Assembly: GCA_024684055.1 (NCBI GenBank)
Contig: JAIKXN010000239.1
Coordinates: 62,001 to 126,000, forward strand
Direction: 5' to 3'
DNA: 64,000 bases
Origin: Lachnospiraceae bacterium
GTDB taxonomy: Bacteria; Bacillota; Clostridia; Lachnospirales; Lachnospiraceae
The notes beneath the pieces were generated by a model. The model was not told the origin of the DNA. It saw only the letters and a list, made by a program, of their open reading frames with translations, and did not search any database. Of the stretch, positions 17,584 through 25,941 are shown piece by piece (position 1 is the first letter of the stretch; the number at the start of each line of letters is the position of its first letter). Position numbers and translations under genes: made by a program.

Positions 17584-18042
17584 ATGAAAAGAAGTGCCGA
17601 AAGGGAAATGATATTCAGATTACTTTTCATGTCTGAATTTTATGACAAAAAAGATCTGGGCGATGAACTCGTTCTTTATTTTGATTCGCCTTATCCTTTC
17701 TCGGATGACGAAGACGAAGAAACAAAAGAACTTATAGAAAAAATATCTTTAAAAGAATCTGTTAACGATGATGACAGACAGAGACTTGTGGCAAGATATA
17801 TCGAGGTTATTGATAAGCTTGATGAAATCGACGATCGTATTTCAAAGGTTTCAAAAGGCTGGAGTATAGACAGAATCGGCAAAGTTGAACTTGCCGCAAT
17901 CAGACTCGGAATTTATGAAGCTTTGTATGATGATACGGTACCTGTATCTGTTGCCATCAACGAAGCTGTCGAACTTACCAAGAAATTCGGACCGGAAGGC
18001 TCTTATGCTTTTGTTAACGGAATACTTGCCAAGTTTGCATGA
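17584..18042 (+). CDS. nusB: transcription antitermination factor NusB
   Basis: All-helical RNA-binding factor that works with NusE/S10 at boxA in rRNA transcription. 152 residues, with N-terminal RSAEREMIFRLLFMSEF and the C-terminal block AAIRLGIYEALYDDTVPV, AINEAVELTKKFG and FVNGILAKFA. The middle acidic stretch (about 40-60) is longer than in the shortest NusBs. Its TGA overlaps the xseA ATG (ATGA). Confidence 0.95.
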   Translation: MKRSAEREMIFRLLFMSEFYDKKDLGDELVLYFDSPYPFSDDEDEETKELIEKISLKESVNDDDRQRLVARYIEVIDKLDEIDDRISKVSKGWSIDRIGKVELAAIRLGIYEALYDDTVPVSVAINEAVELTKKFGPEGSYAFVNGILAKFA

Positions 18043-19253
18043 TGAAAACAAAAACGATATATTCGGTTTTTCAGATAAATAATTATATTCACAATATGTT
18101 CAAGGAAGATTATCTCTTATCCGACGTATCCGTTACCGGAGAGATAAGCAATCTTAAATTCCATTCATCAGGACATATTTATTTTACGTTGAAAGACGAA
18201 CAATCCGCCATTTCGTGCGCTATTTTCCGCTCAAATGCCCAAAAACTGAATACGGAATTAAAAGACGGTGACAAGATTGTTGCAAACGGGAGTATATCGA
18301 ATTATGTCCAGTCAGGCTCGATTACTTTCAGTGTAAGCAGCGTTGAATATGCCGGTGTCGGAGATCTGACGAAAAGATTCGAGGAATTAAAAAAGAAACT
18401 TTCCGAACAGGGACTTTTTGATAAGGAATTCAAGAAACCGATTCCGAAATTTCCCAAAAGAATCGGAGTTGTTACCGCACCGACAGGTGCTGCGATAAGA
18501 GATATCATATCCGTTTCGAAAAGAAGAAATCCTTATATTTCGATTATTTTGTATCCTGCACTTGTTCAGGGGGACGGTGCTTCGGCGACAATCGTAAAAG
18601 GAATTGAAACACTTGAAAAGATCGGTGTGGATGTAATTATCGTCGGAAGAGGCGGCGGAAGTCTGGAAGATCTCTGGGCATTTAACGAAGAAGAAGTCGC
18701 ATATGCCATTTTTCAGAGCTCGATTCCGATAATTTCTGCTGTAGGACATGAAATTGATTTTACGATATCCGATTTTACCGCGGATTTAAGGGCGGCAACG
18801 CCTTCGGCGGCTGCGGAGATAGCGGTTCCCGACATAAAAGGAACCATAGCGGATTTAAAGAACCTTGATAATTCGCTTGATCGTGACATGAAAAGAGTGA
18901 TTCAACTTTATAGAAAGAAAACTGAACTTATCGATACGAGACTGAATGCTTTGTCACCTGCGAATACGGTTAAGAAACAAAAAGTCATAATTGATTCTTT
19001 TGACAATAAACTTCATTTTCTGATGAAAAAAGTCATAGCTGATAAGAAACATAAGCTTGAAAGTTTTTCAGACAAACTTAATTCGATGAGTCCGCTGGAA
19101 AGATTAAAGGCAGGCATGGCTTATATTACTGATGATAAAGGTGAAAGACTTTCGGGTGTCGGCAGTCTTTCCAAAGAATCAAAAATAAAGATCATCATGA
19201 AAGACGGTTATGCAATCGCTTCGGTAAATGAAGTTGTTAAGGAGGAGTACTGA
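18039..19253 (+). CDS. xseA: exodeoxyribonuclease VII large subunit
   Basis: 404 residues. N-terminal OB fold (DVSVTGEISNLKFHSSGHIY, FTLKDE) and catalytic core with GVVTAPTGAAIRDI, GRGGGSLEDLWAFN and SAVGHEIDFTISDFTADLRA, then a coiled helix and C-terminal strand (ERLKAGMAYITDDKG). Single-strand exonuclease with XseB. Either of two consecutive ATGs could be the start; the first overlaps the nusB stop. Confidence 0.97.
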   Translation: MMKTKTIYSVFQINNYIHNMFKEDYLLSDVSVTGEISNLKFHSSGHIYFTLKDEQSAISCAIFRSNAQKLNTELKDGDKIVANGSISNYVQSGSITFSVSSVEYAGVGDLTKRFEELKKKLSEQGLFDKEFKKPIPKFPKRIGVVTAPTGAAIRDIISVSKRRNPYISIILYPALVQGDGASATIVKGIETLEKIGVDVIIVGRGGGSLEDLWAFNEEEVAYAIFQSSIPIISAVGHEIDFTISDFTADLRAATPSAAAEIAVPDIKGTIADLKNLDNSLDRDMKRVIQLYRKKTELIDTRLNALSPANTVKKQKVIIDSFDNKLHFLMKKVIADKKHKLESFSDKLNSMSPLERLKAGMAYITDDKGERLSGVGSLSKESKIKIIMKDGYAIASVNEVVKEEY

Positions 19254-19468
19254 TGGATAATGTTACTCTTGAAGAAAAATTTGAATCGATAGAAAAAATA
19301 CTCAAAGAACTTGAGAAAGACAATATAGGGATTGAAGAAGCACTTGAACTTTATACAAAAGGAAAGGTTTATGTCGAGGAATGCAGAAACAAGATCGACA
19401 TGGTTGAAAAACAGGTCCTTAAGGTTAATCCCGACGGAGAAATTTCCGAGTTTGATGAGGAATTCTGA
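19253..19468 (+). CDS. xseB: exodeoxyribonuclease VII small subunit
   Basis: 71 residues, helical, with LEEKFESIEKILKELEKDNI and IEEALELYTKGKVYVEEC matching the XseB helix-loop-helix. It starts on the last base of the xseA stop (TGATG) behind GGAGGAG. The last codons (from about 19451) resemble the repeat unit that follows. Confidence 0.95.
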   Translation: MDNVTLEEKFESIEKILKELEKDNIGIEEALELYTKGKVYVEECRNKIDMVEKQVLKVNPDGEISEFDEEF

Positions 19469-19629
19469 TTTTTTATAACAGATTAAAGTTGTTTTGACAG
19501 GAATTCAATTTCAAATATTTATTAATATGTTTTGACAGGAATTCAATTTCAATTAATTTATTAATGTGTTTTGACAGGAATTCCGATATCCGAATAACTG
19601 ATCAATGATTTAGACAGGAATAGAACATG
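19451..19629 (+). repeat. tandem 38-42 bp repeats carrying a ribosome-binding-like core
   Basis: The core TTTTGACAGGAATTC recurs with TTGACA at 19494, 19532 and 19571, and a diverged copy TTTAGACAGGAATAG at 19609-19623 that serves as the ispA ribosome binding region directly before its ATG. Steps are 38, 39 and 40 bases. The first two units share 23 identical bases and end in ATTAAT(A/G)TG. The end of xseB (from 19451, TTTGATGAGGAATTC) is a further diverged copy 42 bases upstream. The array fills the whole 158-base xseB-ispA spacer. Each unit also shows a consensus -35 (TTGACA), but no convincing -10 at the right distance. Confidence 0.85.
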
Positions 19630-20532
19630 AGCGATATTGAGATTAAGATCGGTAAAAAATCCGAGGAAGTATTTAAAATTATAGAACCCTTTTTCCCGCC
19701 TGAAGAAGGATTGCAGAAAAGAGTATGCGAATCCATGAATTATTCTTTGCGCGCGGGCGGCAAGAGACTCAGACCTCTTTTGATGCTTGAAAGTTATAAG
19801 CTTTTCGGCGGAGAGGATCTTTCGAAAATAGCACCTTTCCTTGCGGCAATTGAAATGATCCATACATATTCTCTGATCCATGACGATCTGCCTGCAATGG
19901 ATAATGACGATTACAGAAGAGGGAAACTTACCAATCACAAAATGTTCGACGAGCCGACTGCGATACTTGCGGGCGACGGACTTTTGAATTTTGCTTTTGA
20001 GACGATCGGAAAAGCGATGGCCGAAGAAGACGATCCTATACTTTTAAAAAGAGAAGCGCATGCCAACAGGATTCTTGGTAAAAAAGCGGGAATCTACGGC
20101 ATGATCGGCGGTCAGACGGTCGATATCGAAAGTGAACACAAAAAAGATGTCGATCTTGACACGATTCTTTTTATTCATAAAAACAAAACCGCTGCACTAA
20201 TCGAAGCTTCGCTTATGATCGGAGCCGTTATGGCAGGAGCGGATGAAGAGAGTATCAGAAAGATTGAAGAGATCGGTGAAAACGTGGGCCTTGCTTTCCA
20301 GATCCAGGATGACATTCTCGATGTTATCGGCAATTCGGAAATCCTCGGCAAAAATGTCGGAAGCGATGCACAAAACGAAAAGGTTACTTACGTAACTTTA
20401 AAAGGCATTGACGTCAGCATGAACGATCAGAAAGCAATGTCTGAAAAAGCCTTAAACATACTTGATGAATTAAACGGCAAAGATACTTTCCTAGCCGAAA
20501 TAATAAGCTTTCTTGTAACAAGGAACAAATAA
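19627..20532 (+). CDS. ispA: farnesyl/geranyl(geranyl) diphosphate synthase
   Basis: Trans-prenyltransferase that condenses IPP with DMAPP/GPP. 301 residues. First aspartate-rich motif DDLPAMDND, GGKRLRPLL near the N-terminus, second aspartate motif QIQDDILDVIG. The bulky residues before the first motif (IEMIHTYSLIH) fit a short-chain C15 enzyme. It sits with dxs, which supplies the MEP pathway. The start is read from the last copy of the tandem repeat; the dxs ATG follows its stop with no gap. Confidence 0.95.
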   Translation: MSDIEIKIGKKSEEVFKIIEPFFPPEEGLQKRVCESMNYSLRAGGKRLRPLLMLESYKLFGGEDLSKIAPFLAAIEMIHTYSLIHDDLPAMDNDDYRRGKLTNHKMFDEPTAILAGDGLLNFAFETIGKAMAEEDDPILLKREAHANRILGKKAGIYGMIGGQTVDIESEHKKDVDLDTILFIHKNKTAALIEASLMIGAVMAGADEESIRKIEEIGENVGLAFQIQDDILDVIGNSEILGKNVGSDAQNEKVTYVTLKGIDVSMNDQKAMSEKALNILDELNGKDTFLAEIISFLVTRNK

Positions 20533-22398
20533 ATGTATTTAGAGAAAATTAACAAACCCAATGATATTAAGAAAATAAATAAAAACAATCTTTACGATCT
20601 TGCGGATGAGATAAGGGAATTTCTTATTGAATCAATCTCCGAAACCGGAGGACATCTCGGTGCCAATTTGGGCACGGTTGAGCTTACGATGGCTTTGCAC
20701 CTTGTTCTTAATCTTCCCCAGGATAAGATTATCTGGGACGTAGGACATCAGAGCTATACGCATAAAATTCTTACCGGCAGGAAAGAGGGCTTTTCGACTC
20801 TCAGGAAATACGGCGGTATGGCAGGATTCCCCAAAACATGCGAGAGCGAATGCGATGCATTTAATACGGGACATTCCTCAACATCCATTTCCGCAGGACT
20901 CGGTATGGCTGTTGCGCGTACAATGGCAGGCGAAAACAATACGATAGTTTCGGTTATTGGCGACGGCGCACTGACAGGCGGTATGGCTTATGAAGCTTTA
21001 AACAATGCAGGAAAAGCCAATACAAAGCTTATTGTTGTTCTTAATGACAACAACATGTCGATATCCGAAAATGTCGGCGGTGTGAGTCAGTATCTTAACA
21101 ATGTCAGAACATCCGAAAGATACCTCGAATTAAAGGAAGGCGTTAAGGAGAAACTCGGCAAAACCGCAAAAGGCAACGATATGATCTACAAGATATCAAA
21201 GGCCAAGAGTTCGATTAAATCCTTTGTTATTCCCGGCATGTATTTCGAAGAGATGGGACTTACCTATTTAGGTCCCGTTGACGGGCATGACATTAATGCA
21301 ATGGTAAGGGTTTTAAATGAAGCCAAAAGATGCAAAACTCCCGTTCTTGTTCATGTTCTTACCAAAAAAGGAAAAGGTTTTCTTCCCGCAGAAAGACATC
21401 CTGCGAGATTTCACGGTGCGGAACCTTTTGACATAGAAACGGGACTTCCCAAACATAAAAAAATGTCTCCCGATTACACTGATGTTTTTTCAACTGTTAT
21501 GTGTAAAATGGGAGAACGTGATTCCGATGTTGTTGCGATTACCGCAGCCATGCCTGACGGTACCGGATTAAAACGCTTTAAGAGCATGTATCCTTCAAGA
21601 TTCTTTGATGTGGGCATAGCCGAAGAACATGCCGTGACATTCGCTGCAGGACTTGCCATGGGCGGTTTAAAACCCATTGTATGCGTTTATTCATCCTTCC
21701 TTCAGAGAGCCTACGATCAGATAATCCATGATGTATGCATTCAGAATCTTCATGTTGTATTCTGCATCGACCGTGCAGGACTTGTCGGAAGCGACGGAGA
21801 AACTCATCAGGGTATTTTCGATCTGTCATATCTTACATCGATTCCCAATATGTGTGTCCTTGCACCGAAGAATAAATGGGAATTGTCCGACATGATCAAA
21901 TTTGCACTTAAATACAACGGTCCCATTGCCATAAGATACCCAAGAGGAAAAGCTTATGACGGACTTTCGGAATTCAGAGCACCCATTGAATACGGCCAGT
22001 CGGAATGGATATTCAGAGAATCCGGAATTTGCCTTATCGCTGTTGGAAGCATGGTAAAGACTGCAGTGGAAGTAAGGGAAAAATTAAAAGAGATGGGCAA
22101 AAATGTTTCGATACTTAATGCGAGATTCGTTAAACCCATTGATGAGGAACTCATAAAAGAAGCAGTTTCGCTGCATCCGCATATAGTAACCATGGAAGAA
22201 AACGTTTTATCGGGCGGTTTCGGTGAAAGAGTCGGCGCATTCCTTTTGAGGGAAGGAATTTTCTGCAAGCATACGCCGATCGCAATCATGGATACGTATG
22301 TTGAACACGGAAATGTGGATATTTTAAAGAAAGAAATCGGACTTGATGCCGATTCTATCGTGGAAAAGATTTTGACGGACGGTGAAGGACTTTCGTGA
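20533..22398 (+). CDS. dxs: 1-deoxy-D-xylulose-5-phosphate synthase
   Basis: TPP-dependent entry enzyme of the MEP isoprenoid pathway, joining pyruvate and glyceraldehyde-3-P. 621 residues. TPP/Mg2+ motif GDGALTGGMAYEALNNAG, NDNNMSIS, domain II with DVGIAEEHAVTFAAGLAMGG (catalytic Glu) and the C-terminal FVKPID, EENVLSGGFGERV. It begins immediately after ispA and its TGA overlaps the tlyA GTG. With ispA it forms the isoprenoid part of this operon. Confidence 0.97.
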   Translation: MYLEKINKPNDIKKINKNNLYDLADEIREFLIESISETGGHLGANLGTVELTMALHLVLNLPQDKIIWDVGHQSYTHKILTGRKEGFSTLRKYGGMAGFPKTCESECDAFNTGHSSTSISAGLGMAVARTMAGENNTIVSVIGDGALTGGMAYEALNNAGKANTKLIVVLNDNNMSISENVGGVSQYLNNVRTSERYLELKEGVKEKLGKTAKGNDMIYKISKAKSSIKSFVIPGMYFEEMGLTYLGPVDGHDINAMVRVLNEAKRCKTPVLVHVLTKKGKGFLPAERHPARFHGAEPFDIETGLPKHKKMSPDYTDVFSTVMCKMGERDSDVVAITAAMPDGTGLKRFKSMYPSRFFDVGIAEEHAVTFAAGLAMGGLKPIVCVYSSFLQRAYDQIIHDVCIQNLHVVFCIDRAGLVGSDGETHQGIFDLSYLTSIPNMCVLAPKNKWELSDMIKFALKYNGPIAIRYPRGKAYDGLSEFRAPIEYGQSEWIFRESGICLIAVGSMVKTAVEVREKLKEMGKNVSILNARFVKPIDEELIKEAVSLHPHIVTMEENVLSGGFGERVGAFLLREGIFCKHTPIAIMDTYVEHGNVDILKKEIGLDADSIVEKILTDGEGLS

Positions 22399-23255
22399 AA
22401 GAGAGACTTGATGTATTACTTGTGAATAAAGGACTGGCTTCTTCCAGGGAAAAAGCAAAAACTCTTATCATGAGCGGTGTTGTTTACGTTGATTCCCAGA
22501 AAGAAGACAAAGCAGGTTCCGTATTTGATGAAGGATCAAAAATAGAGATACGCGGAGAGACATTGAAATTCGTTTCAAGAGGCGGACTGAAACTTGATAA
22601 AGCCGTCAGCGTATTCAATATTAAATTTGATGACTTTGTCTGCCTGGATATAGGCGCTTCGACCGGAGGTTTCACGGACTGCATGCTTCAAAACGGAGCG
22701 TCGAAGGTATACAGCGTTGACGTCGGCCACGGACAGCTTGACTGGAAGTTAAGAAATGACGAGAGAGTTGTCTGCATGGAAAAATGCAATTTCAGGTATG
22801 TTACCGAAAAGGAAATACCGGAGAAAATTGATTTTGCCGCCACAGATGTTTCTTTCATTTCTTTAACAAAGATCCTTATACCTGCTTACAATCTTTTAAA
22901 AAAAGATTCATATATGGTATGCCTTATTAAACCGCAGTTTGAGACAACAAAAGAAAAGGTGGGCAAAAAAGGCGTTGTAAGAGACCCAAAAGTTCATGAA
23001 GAAGTAATTGCAAAAGTAATTTCATTCTGCAACGATTGCGGATTTGAAACCGAAGGGCTTGATTATTCGCCGATCAAAGGTCCCGAAGGAAATATCGAAT
23101 ATCTTCTGCTTATAAAAAAAGCAGGAGAAGATTATATAGATGAGGCTTTGGCCGAAAAGCTTCTTTCGGTTAAAGACAGAAAAGTCGAAGACGAAACTTT
23201 AAATAAACAAATCAGGGAAATTGTTGAAAAGTCGCACGCGGAACATGACAAATGA
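22395..23255 (+). CDS. tlyA: TlyA family rRNA methyltransferase / hemolysin-A-like
   Basis: 286 residues. An S4 RNA-binding domain at about 2-60 (RLDVLLVNKGLASSREKAK) is followed by an FtsJ-like SAM methyltransferase domain: LDIGASTGGFTDCMLQNGA is motif I, then VDVGHGQLDW, and KPQFET near 185. Mycobacterial TlyA 2'-O-methylates 16S and 23S rRNA; the same substrate here is inferred. GTG start overlaps the dxs stop (GTGA), and nadK follows. Confidence 0.93.
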   Translation: MKERLDVLLVNKGLASSREKAKTLIMSGVVYVDSQKEDKAGSVFDEGSKIEIRGETLKFVSRGGLKLDKAVSVFNIKFDDFVCLDIGASTGGFTDCMLQNGASKVYSVDVGHGQLDWKLRNDERVVCMEKCNFRYVTEKEIPEKIDFAATDVSFISLTKILIPAYNLLKKDSYMVCLIKPQFETTKEKVGKKGVVRDPKVHEEVIAKVISFCNDCGFETEGLDYSPIKGPEGNIEYLLLIKKAGEDYIDEALAEKLLSVKDRKVEDETLNKQIREIVEKSHAEHDK

Positions 23256-23272
23256 ATTGCCGGAGGGGTGGA

Positions 23273-24118
23273 ATGAAGGTATTAATTTGTGTAAATCCTT
23301 ATAAAGACAAAGATTTGAAAGTATGCAATGAAATTTGCAGATTTTTTGATGAAAAAAAAGTCGAATACGGCGATATTGTTATTGTCTCGAGGGACAAAGG
23401 ATTTTCCAAAGAAGCGCTTATCGGTTACGACGCCGTTCTTGTTCTGGGCGGTGACGGAACCCTGATGAGAGTTGCCAAAAAATGTTCCGACATATCTCTT
23501 CCGATCATCGGTATTAATCTCGGTCATCTCGGATTCCTGGCACAAACCGGTGTCGAGGGGATCGAAGATACTTTAAACAGACTTATAAGAAAAGAATATC
23601 TTCTTGAAGAGCGTATGCTTATTCGCGGAAAGATTTACAGAAACAATGAAGTTATATTCGAAAGCGAAGCATTGAACGATATCTGTATCAACAGAGGCGG
23701 TATGCTTCAGATACTTAATTTCGACATTTCGGTTAACGGCATGTTTTTAAAATCCTATGCTGCTGATGGTGTTATCATCTCAACGCCCACGGGCTCGACG
23801 GGTTACAATTTATCGGCAGGAGGACCCATTGTGGAACCGAGCGCCGACATGATTCTTGTCACGCCTATCAGCGCTCATTCTTTTATGAACAGGAGTATTC
23901 TTTTTAAAGCCGAGGATTCGATAAAGATAAGAATCGGCGATCCGCATGACGAAGAAATGGGGCAGACGGTTCTTGCTCATTTTGACGGTTTCGATCATAT
24001 CGATCTTCAAAGCGGTGATGAAGTGATTATTACCAAAAATTCAGGTCATGTTAGTTTTATCCAGATGAACAATGTTAACTTTCTGGAGACATTAAACAGA
24101 AAACTTCGTGAAAACTGA
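23273..24118 (+). CDS. nadK: NAD kinase
   Basis: Phosphorylates NAD to NADP. 281 residues from the chosen start, which has GGAGGGG six bases upstream; an upstream ATG at 23252 overlaps the tlyA stop but lacks such a site. The GGDG motif (LVLGGDGTLMRVAKK), NLGHLGFLA, LNDICINRG and ISTPTGSTGYNLSAGGPIV blocks are all present. Confidence 0.96.
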   Translation: MKVLICVNPYKDKDLKVCNEICRFFDEKKVEYGDIVIVSRDKGFSKEALIGYDAVLVLGGDGTLMRVAKKCSDISLPIIGINLGHLGFLAQTGVEGIEDTLNRLIRKEYLLEERMLIRGKIYRNNEVIFESEALNDICINRGGMLQILNFDISVNGMFLKSYAADGVIISTPTGSTGYNLSAGGPIVEPSADMILVTPISAHSFMNRSILFKAEDSIKIRIGDPHDEEMGQTVLAHFDGFDHIDLQSGDEVIITKNSGHVSFIQMNNVNFLETLNRKLREN

Positions 24119-24139
24119 TTTTATATTTGGAGAGGATAA

Positions 24140-25831
24140 ATGCTTTTAAATTTACACGTAAAAAACTTTGCTATAATAGATGAGATAGATATTGATTTTT
24201 CCGAAGGCTTAAATATTTTAACCGGAGAAACCGGTGCCGGAAAATCCATCATTCTCGGATCTTTAAACATTGCTCTCGGTGCAAAGGCAGATAAGGATTT
24301 CATAAGAAGCGGATGCGAATACGCACTTGTTGAAATTACATTCCGCGCCGACAGCAAAGAAGTGATCGACAAACTTTCGGAATACGATATTATTCCCGAA
24401 AACGATGAAGTGCTTATTCAGAGAAAGATCATGCCGACAAGAAGCGTATTCAAGGTTAATTCCGAAAACGTTACCGTTTCTGCCATAAAAGATATTGCCT
24501 GTGTTTTAATCGATGTTTACGGACAGCATGATTATCAGAATCTTTTAAATCAGAGAAAGCATATCGAAATTCTTGATTCTTTTTGCAAAAATGATTTTGA
24601 AAAAGCGCTTGAAAAGTATAAGAAAACTTACGCCGAATATCTTGAACTGAAAAAAATTTCGGAAAGCCCCGAAATCGATGAGGTCAAAAGAGAAAGAGAA
24701 ATGTCTCTTCTCGAATATCAGATAAATGAGATTGAGGAAGCTTCTCTTAAAGAAAACGAGGAAGAGGAAGTAAAAGAAAGACTTTCTGTTCTTGAAAATG
24801 CTTCGAAGATTCAGAATACACTGATGAGCGTAAAAGGTCTTATCAATGAGAATGAAGGAAATGCAAGCGATTCTGTCGATGCTTCGCTACGAGAACTGTC
24901 AGGCATTTCAAATCTTGATTCAAACCTTGGCGAACTTTTTGAGGATCTTAATACGATTTCCGCTCTTATTTCAGATTTCGAGAGAAAAATCGGAAGAATG
25001 GCGGAAGATTACGAAGCCAACGAAGAAGAACTCGACAGGTACAGAGCAAGATTTGATCTTATAAACAGTCTAGAAAAGAAATACGGCAGGACCATAAGCG
25101 ATGTGCTTGAGTATCTTGATGAAAAGAATAAAGAACTCGATGAGCTTAAAGATTACGAGATAAAGAGAATTAAAGTTCTCGAAGACTTCGAAAATATAAA
25201 AGAAGAATTAAAAAAAGAAGCCGGAGAGCTGACGAAATTAAGAAAGAAATATGCCGTTCAATTTGAAAAAGCGATAATAAACAATCTTACGGATCTTAAT
25301 TTCAATCAGAGCGAATTTAAGGTTGTGATAAGCGAGAGTGAAGATTACAGACCGAACGGTAAAGATAAAGTAAGTTTTGAAATATCAGTTAACCCCGGTG
25401 AACCTCTCAAGCCTCTTGAGAGCATATCGAGCGGCGGAGAACTTTCGAGGATCATGCTTGCGCTTAAGACTTGCGGTGCGGATAACGGAAATCTTCAGAC
25501 GTATATTTTCGATGAGATCGATTCGGGTATTTCCGGTGTGACGGCATGGAAAGTTGCGAAGAAGCTTGCGGTGCTTTCTTTAAATAATCAGATTATCTGT
25601 ATCACTCATCTTCAGCAGATTGCTTCGATGGCCGATATTCATTTTGAGATCCGAAAAGAAGTTTCAGATGATTCCAGAACGAATACTTATATAGACAGAC
25701 TTGACGAAGAAGGCGAGATCAAAGAGATCGCAAGAATGCTCGGAGATGAATTCGATTCCGACAAGTTCAGGGAAAATGCAATAGAAATAAAGAAACAGGC
25801 AATGGATTTCAAAAAACAGATAAGTGAATGA
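24140..25831 (+). CDS. recN: DNA repair protein RecN
   Basis: SMC-like ATPase for double-strand break repair. 563 residues. Walker A GETGAGKSIILGSL near 30-43, long coiled coils at about 150-360, ABC signature SSGGELSRIMLALK and Walker B YIFDEIDSGISG, then ICITHLQQIASM. No SOS box is visible upstream; it seems to be the last gene of the asp23-nusB operon. In many Clostridia argR lies between nadK and recN, but here only 21 bases separate them. Confidence 0.96.
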   Translation: MLLNLHVKNFAIIDEIDIDFSEGLNILTGETGAGKSIILGSLNIALGAKADKDFIRSGCEYALVEITFRADSKEVIDKLSEYDIIPENDEVLIQRKIMPTRSVFKVNSENVTVSAIKDIACVLIDVYGQHDYQNLLNQRKHIEILDSFCKNDFEKALEKYKKTYAEYLELKKISESPEIDEVKREREMSLLEYQINEIEEASLKENEEEEVKERLSVLENASKIQNTLMSVKGLINENEGNASDSVDASLRELSGISNLDSNLGELFEDLNTISALISDFERKIGRMAEDYEANEEELDRYRARFDLINSLEKKYGRTISDVLEYLDEKNKELDELKDYEIKRIKVLEDFENIKEELKKEAGELTKLRKKYAVQFEKAIINNLTDLNFNQSEFKVVISESEDYRPNGKDKVSFEISVNPGEPLKPLESISSGGELSRIMLALKTCGADNGNLQTYIFDEIDSGISGVTAWKVAKKLAVLSLNNQIICITHLQQIASMADIHFEIRKEVSDDSRTNTYIDRLDEEGEIKEIARMLGDEFDSDKFRENAIEIKKQAMDFKKQISE

Positions 25832-25840
25832 TTTTTCTAT

Positions 25841-25868
25841 TTTACAGAGCAGAAATTTAATGTATAAT
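25841..25868 (+). promoter_or_regulatory. promoter of glgA
   Basis: TTTACA, 16 bases, TATAAT, which places the transcript start near 25875 and gives a leader of about 67 bases. Confidence 0.65.
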
Positions 25869-25880
25869 ATACTATATATC

Positions 25881-25937
25881 GGGCATTTTGTCTGTATGGG
25901 CACTAATTATGGACAAAAAGTGCTCTAATTTGGAGGG
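25881..25937 (+). promoter_or_regulatory. candidate H-type pseudoknot (riboswitch-like) in the glgA leader
   Basis: Stem 1: TTTTGTC (25886-25892) with GACAAAA (25912-25918), 7 bp. Stem 2: GGGCACT (25898-25904) with AGTGCTC (25919-25925), 7 bp with one G-U. The 3' arms are directly adjacent, with loops of 5 and 7 bases, the geometry of a classic H-type pseudoknot. A competing fold exists: GGGCA at 25881-25885 repeats the 5' arm of stem 2 and can pair with the same TGCTC (25921-25925), lengthening stem 1 into a simple hairpin. The ribosome binding site GGAGGG starts six bases after stem 2. No known riboswitch class is recognised. Confidence 0.5.
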
Positions 25938-25941
25938 TCGC

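Noticed and set aside
19494..19629. CRISPR array
   Set aside because: Repeats are tandem with 38-40 base periods and no unique spacers of CRISPR length; units degrade toward ispA and no cas genes are present.
23252..23272. Earlier ATG for nadK overlapping the tlyA stop
   Set aside because: The GGAGGGG site fits the ATG at 23273 and the conserved protein start.
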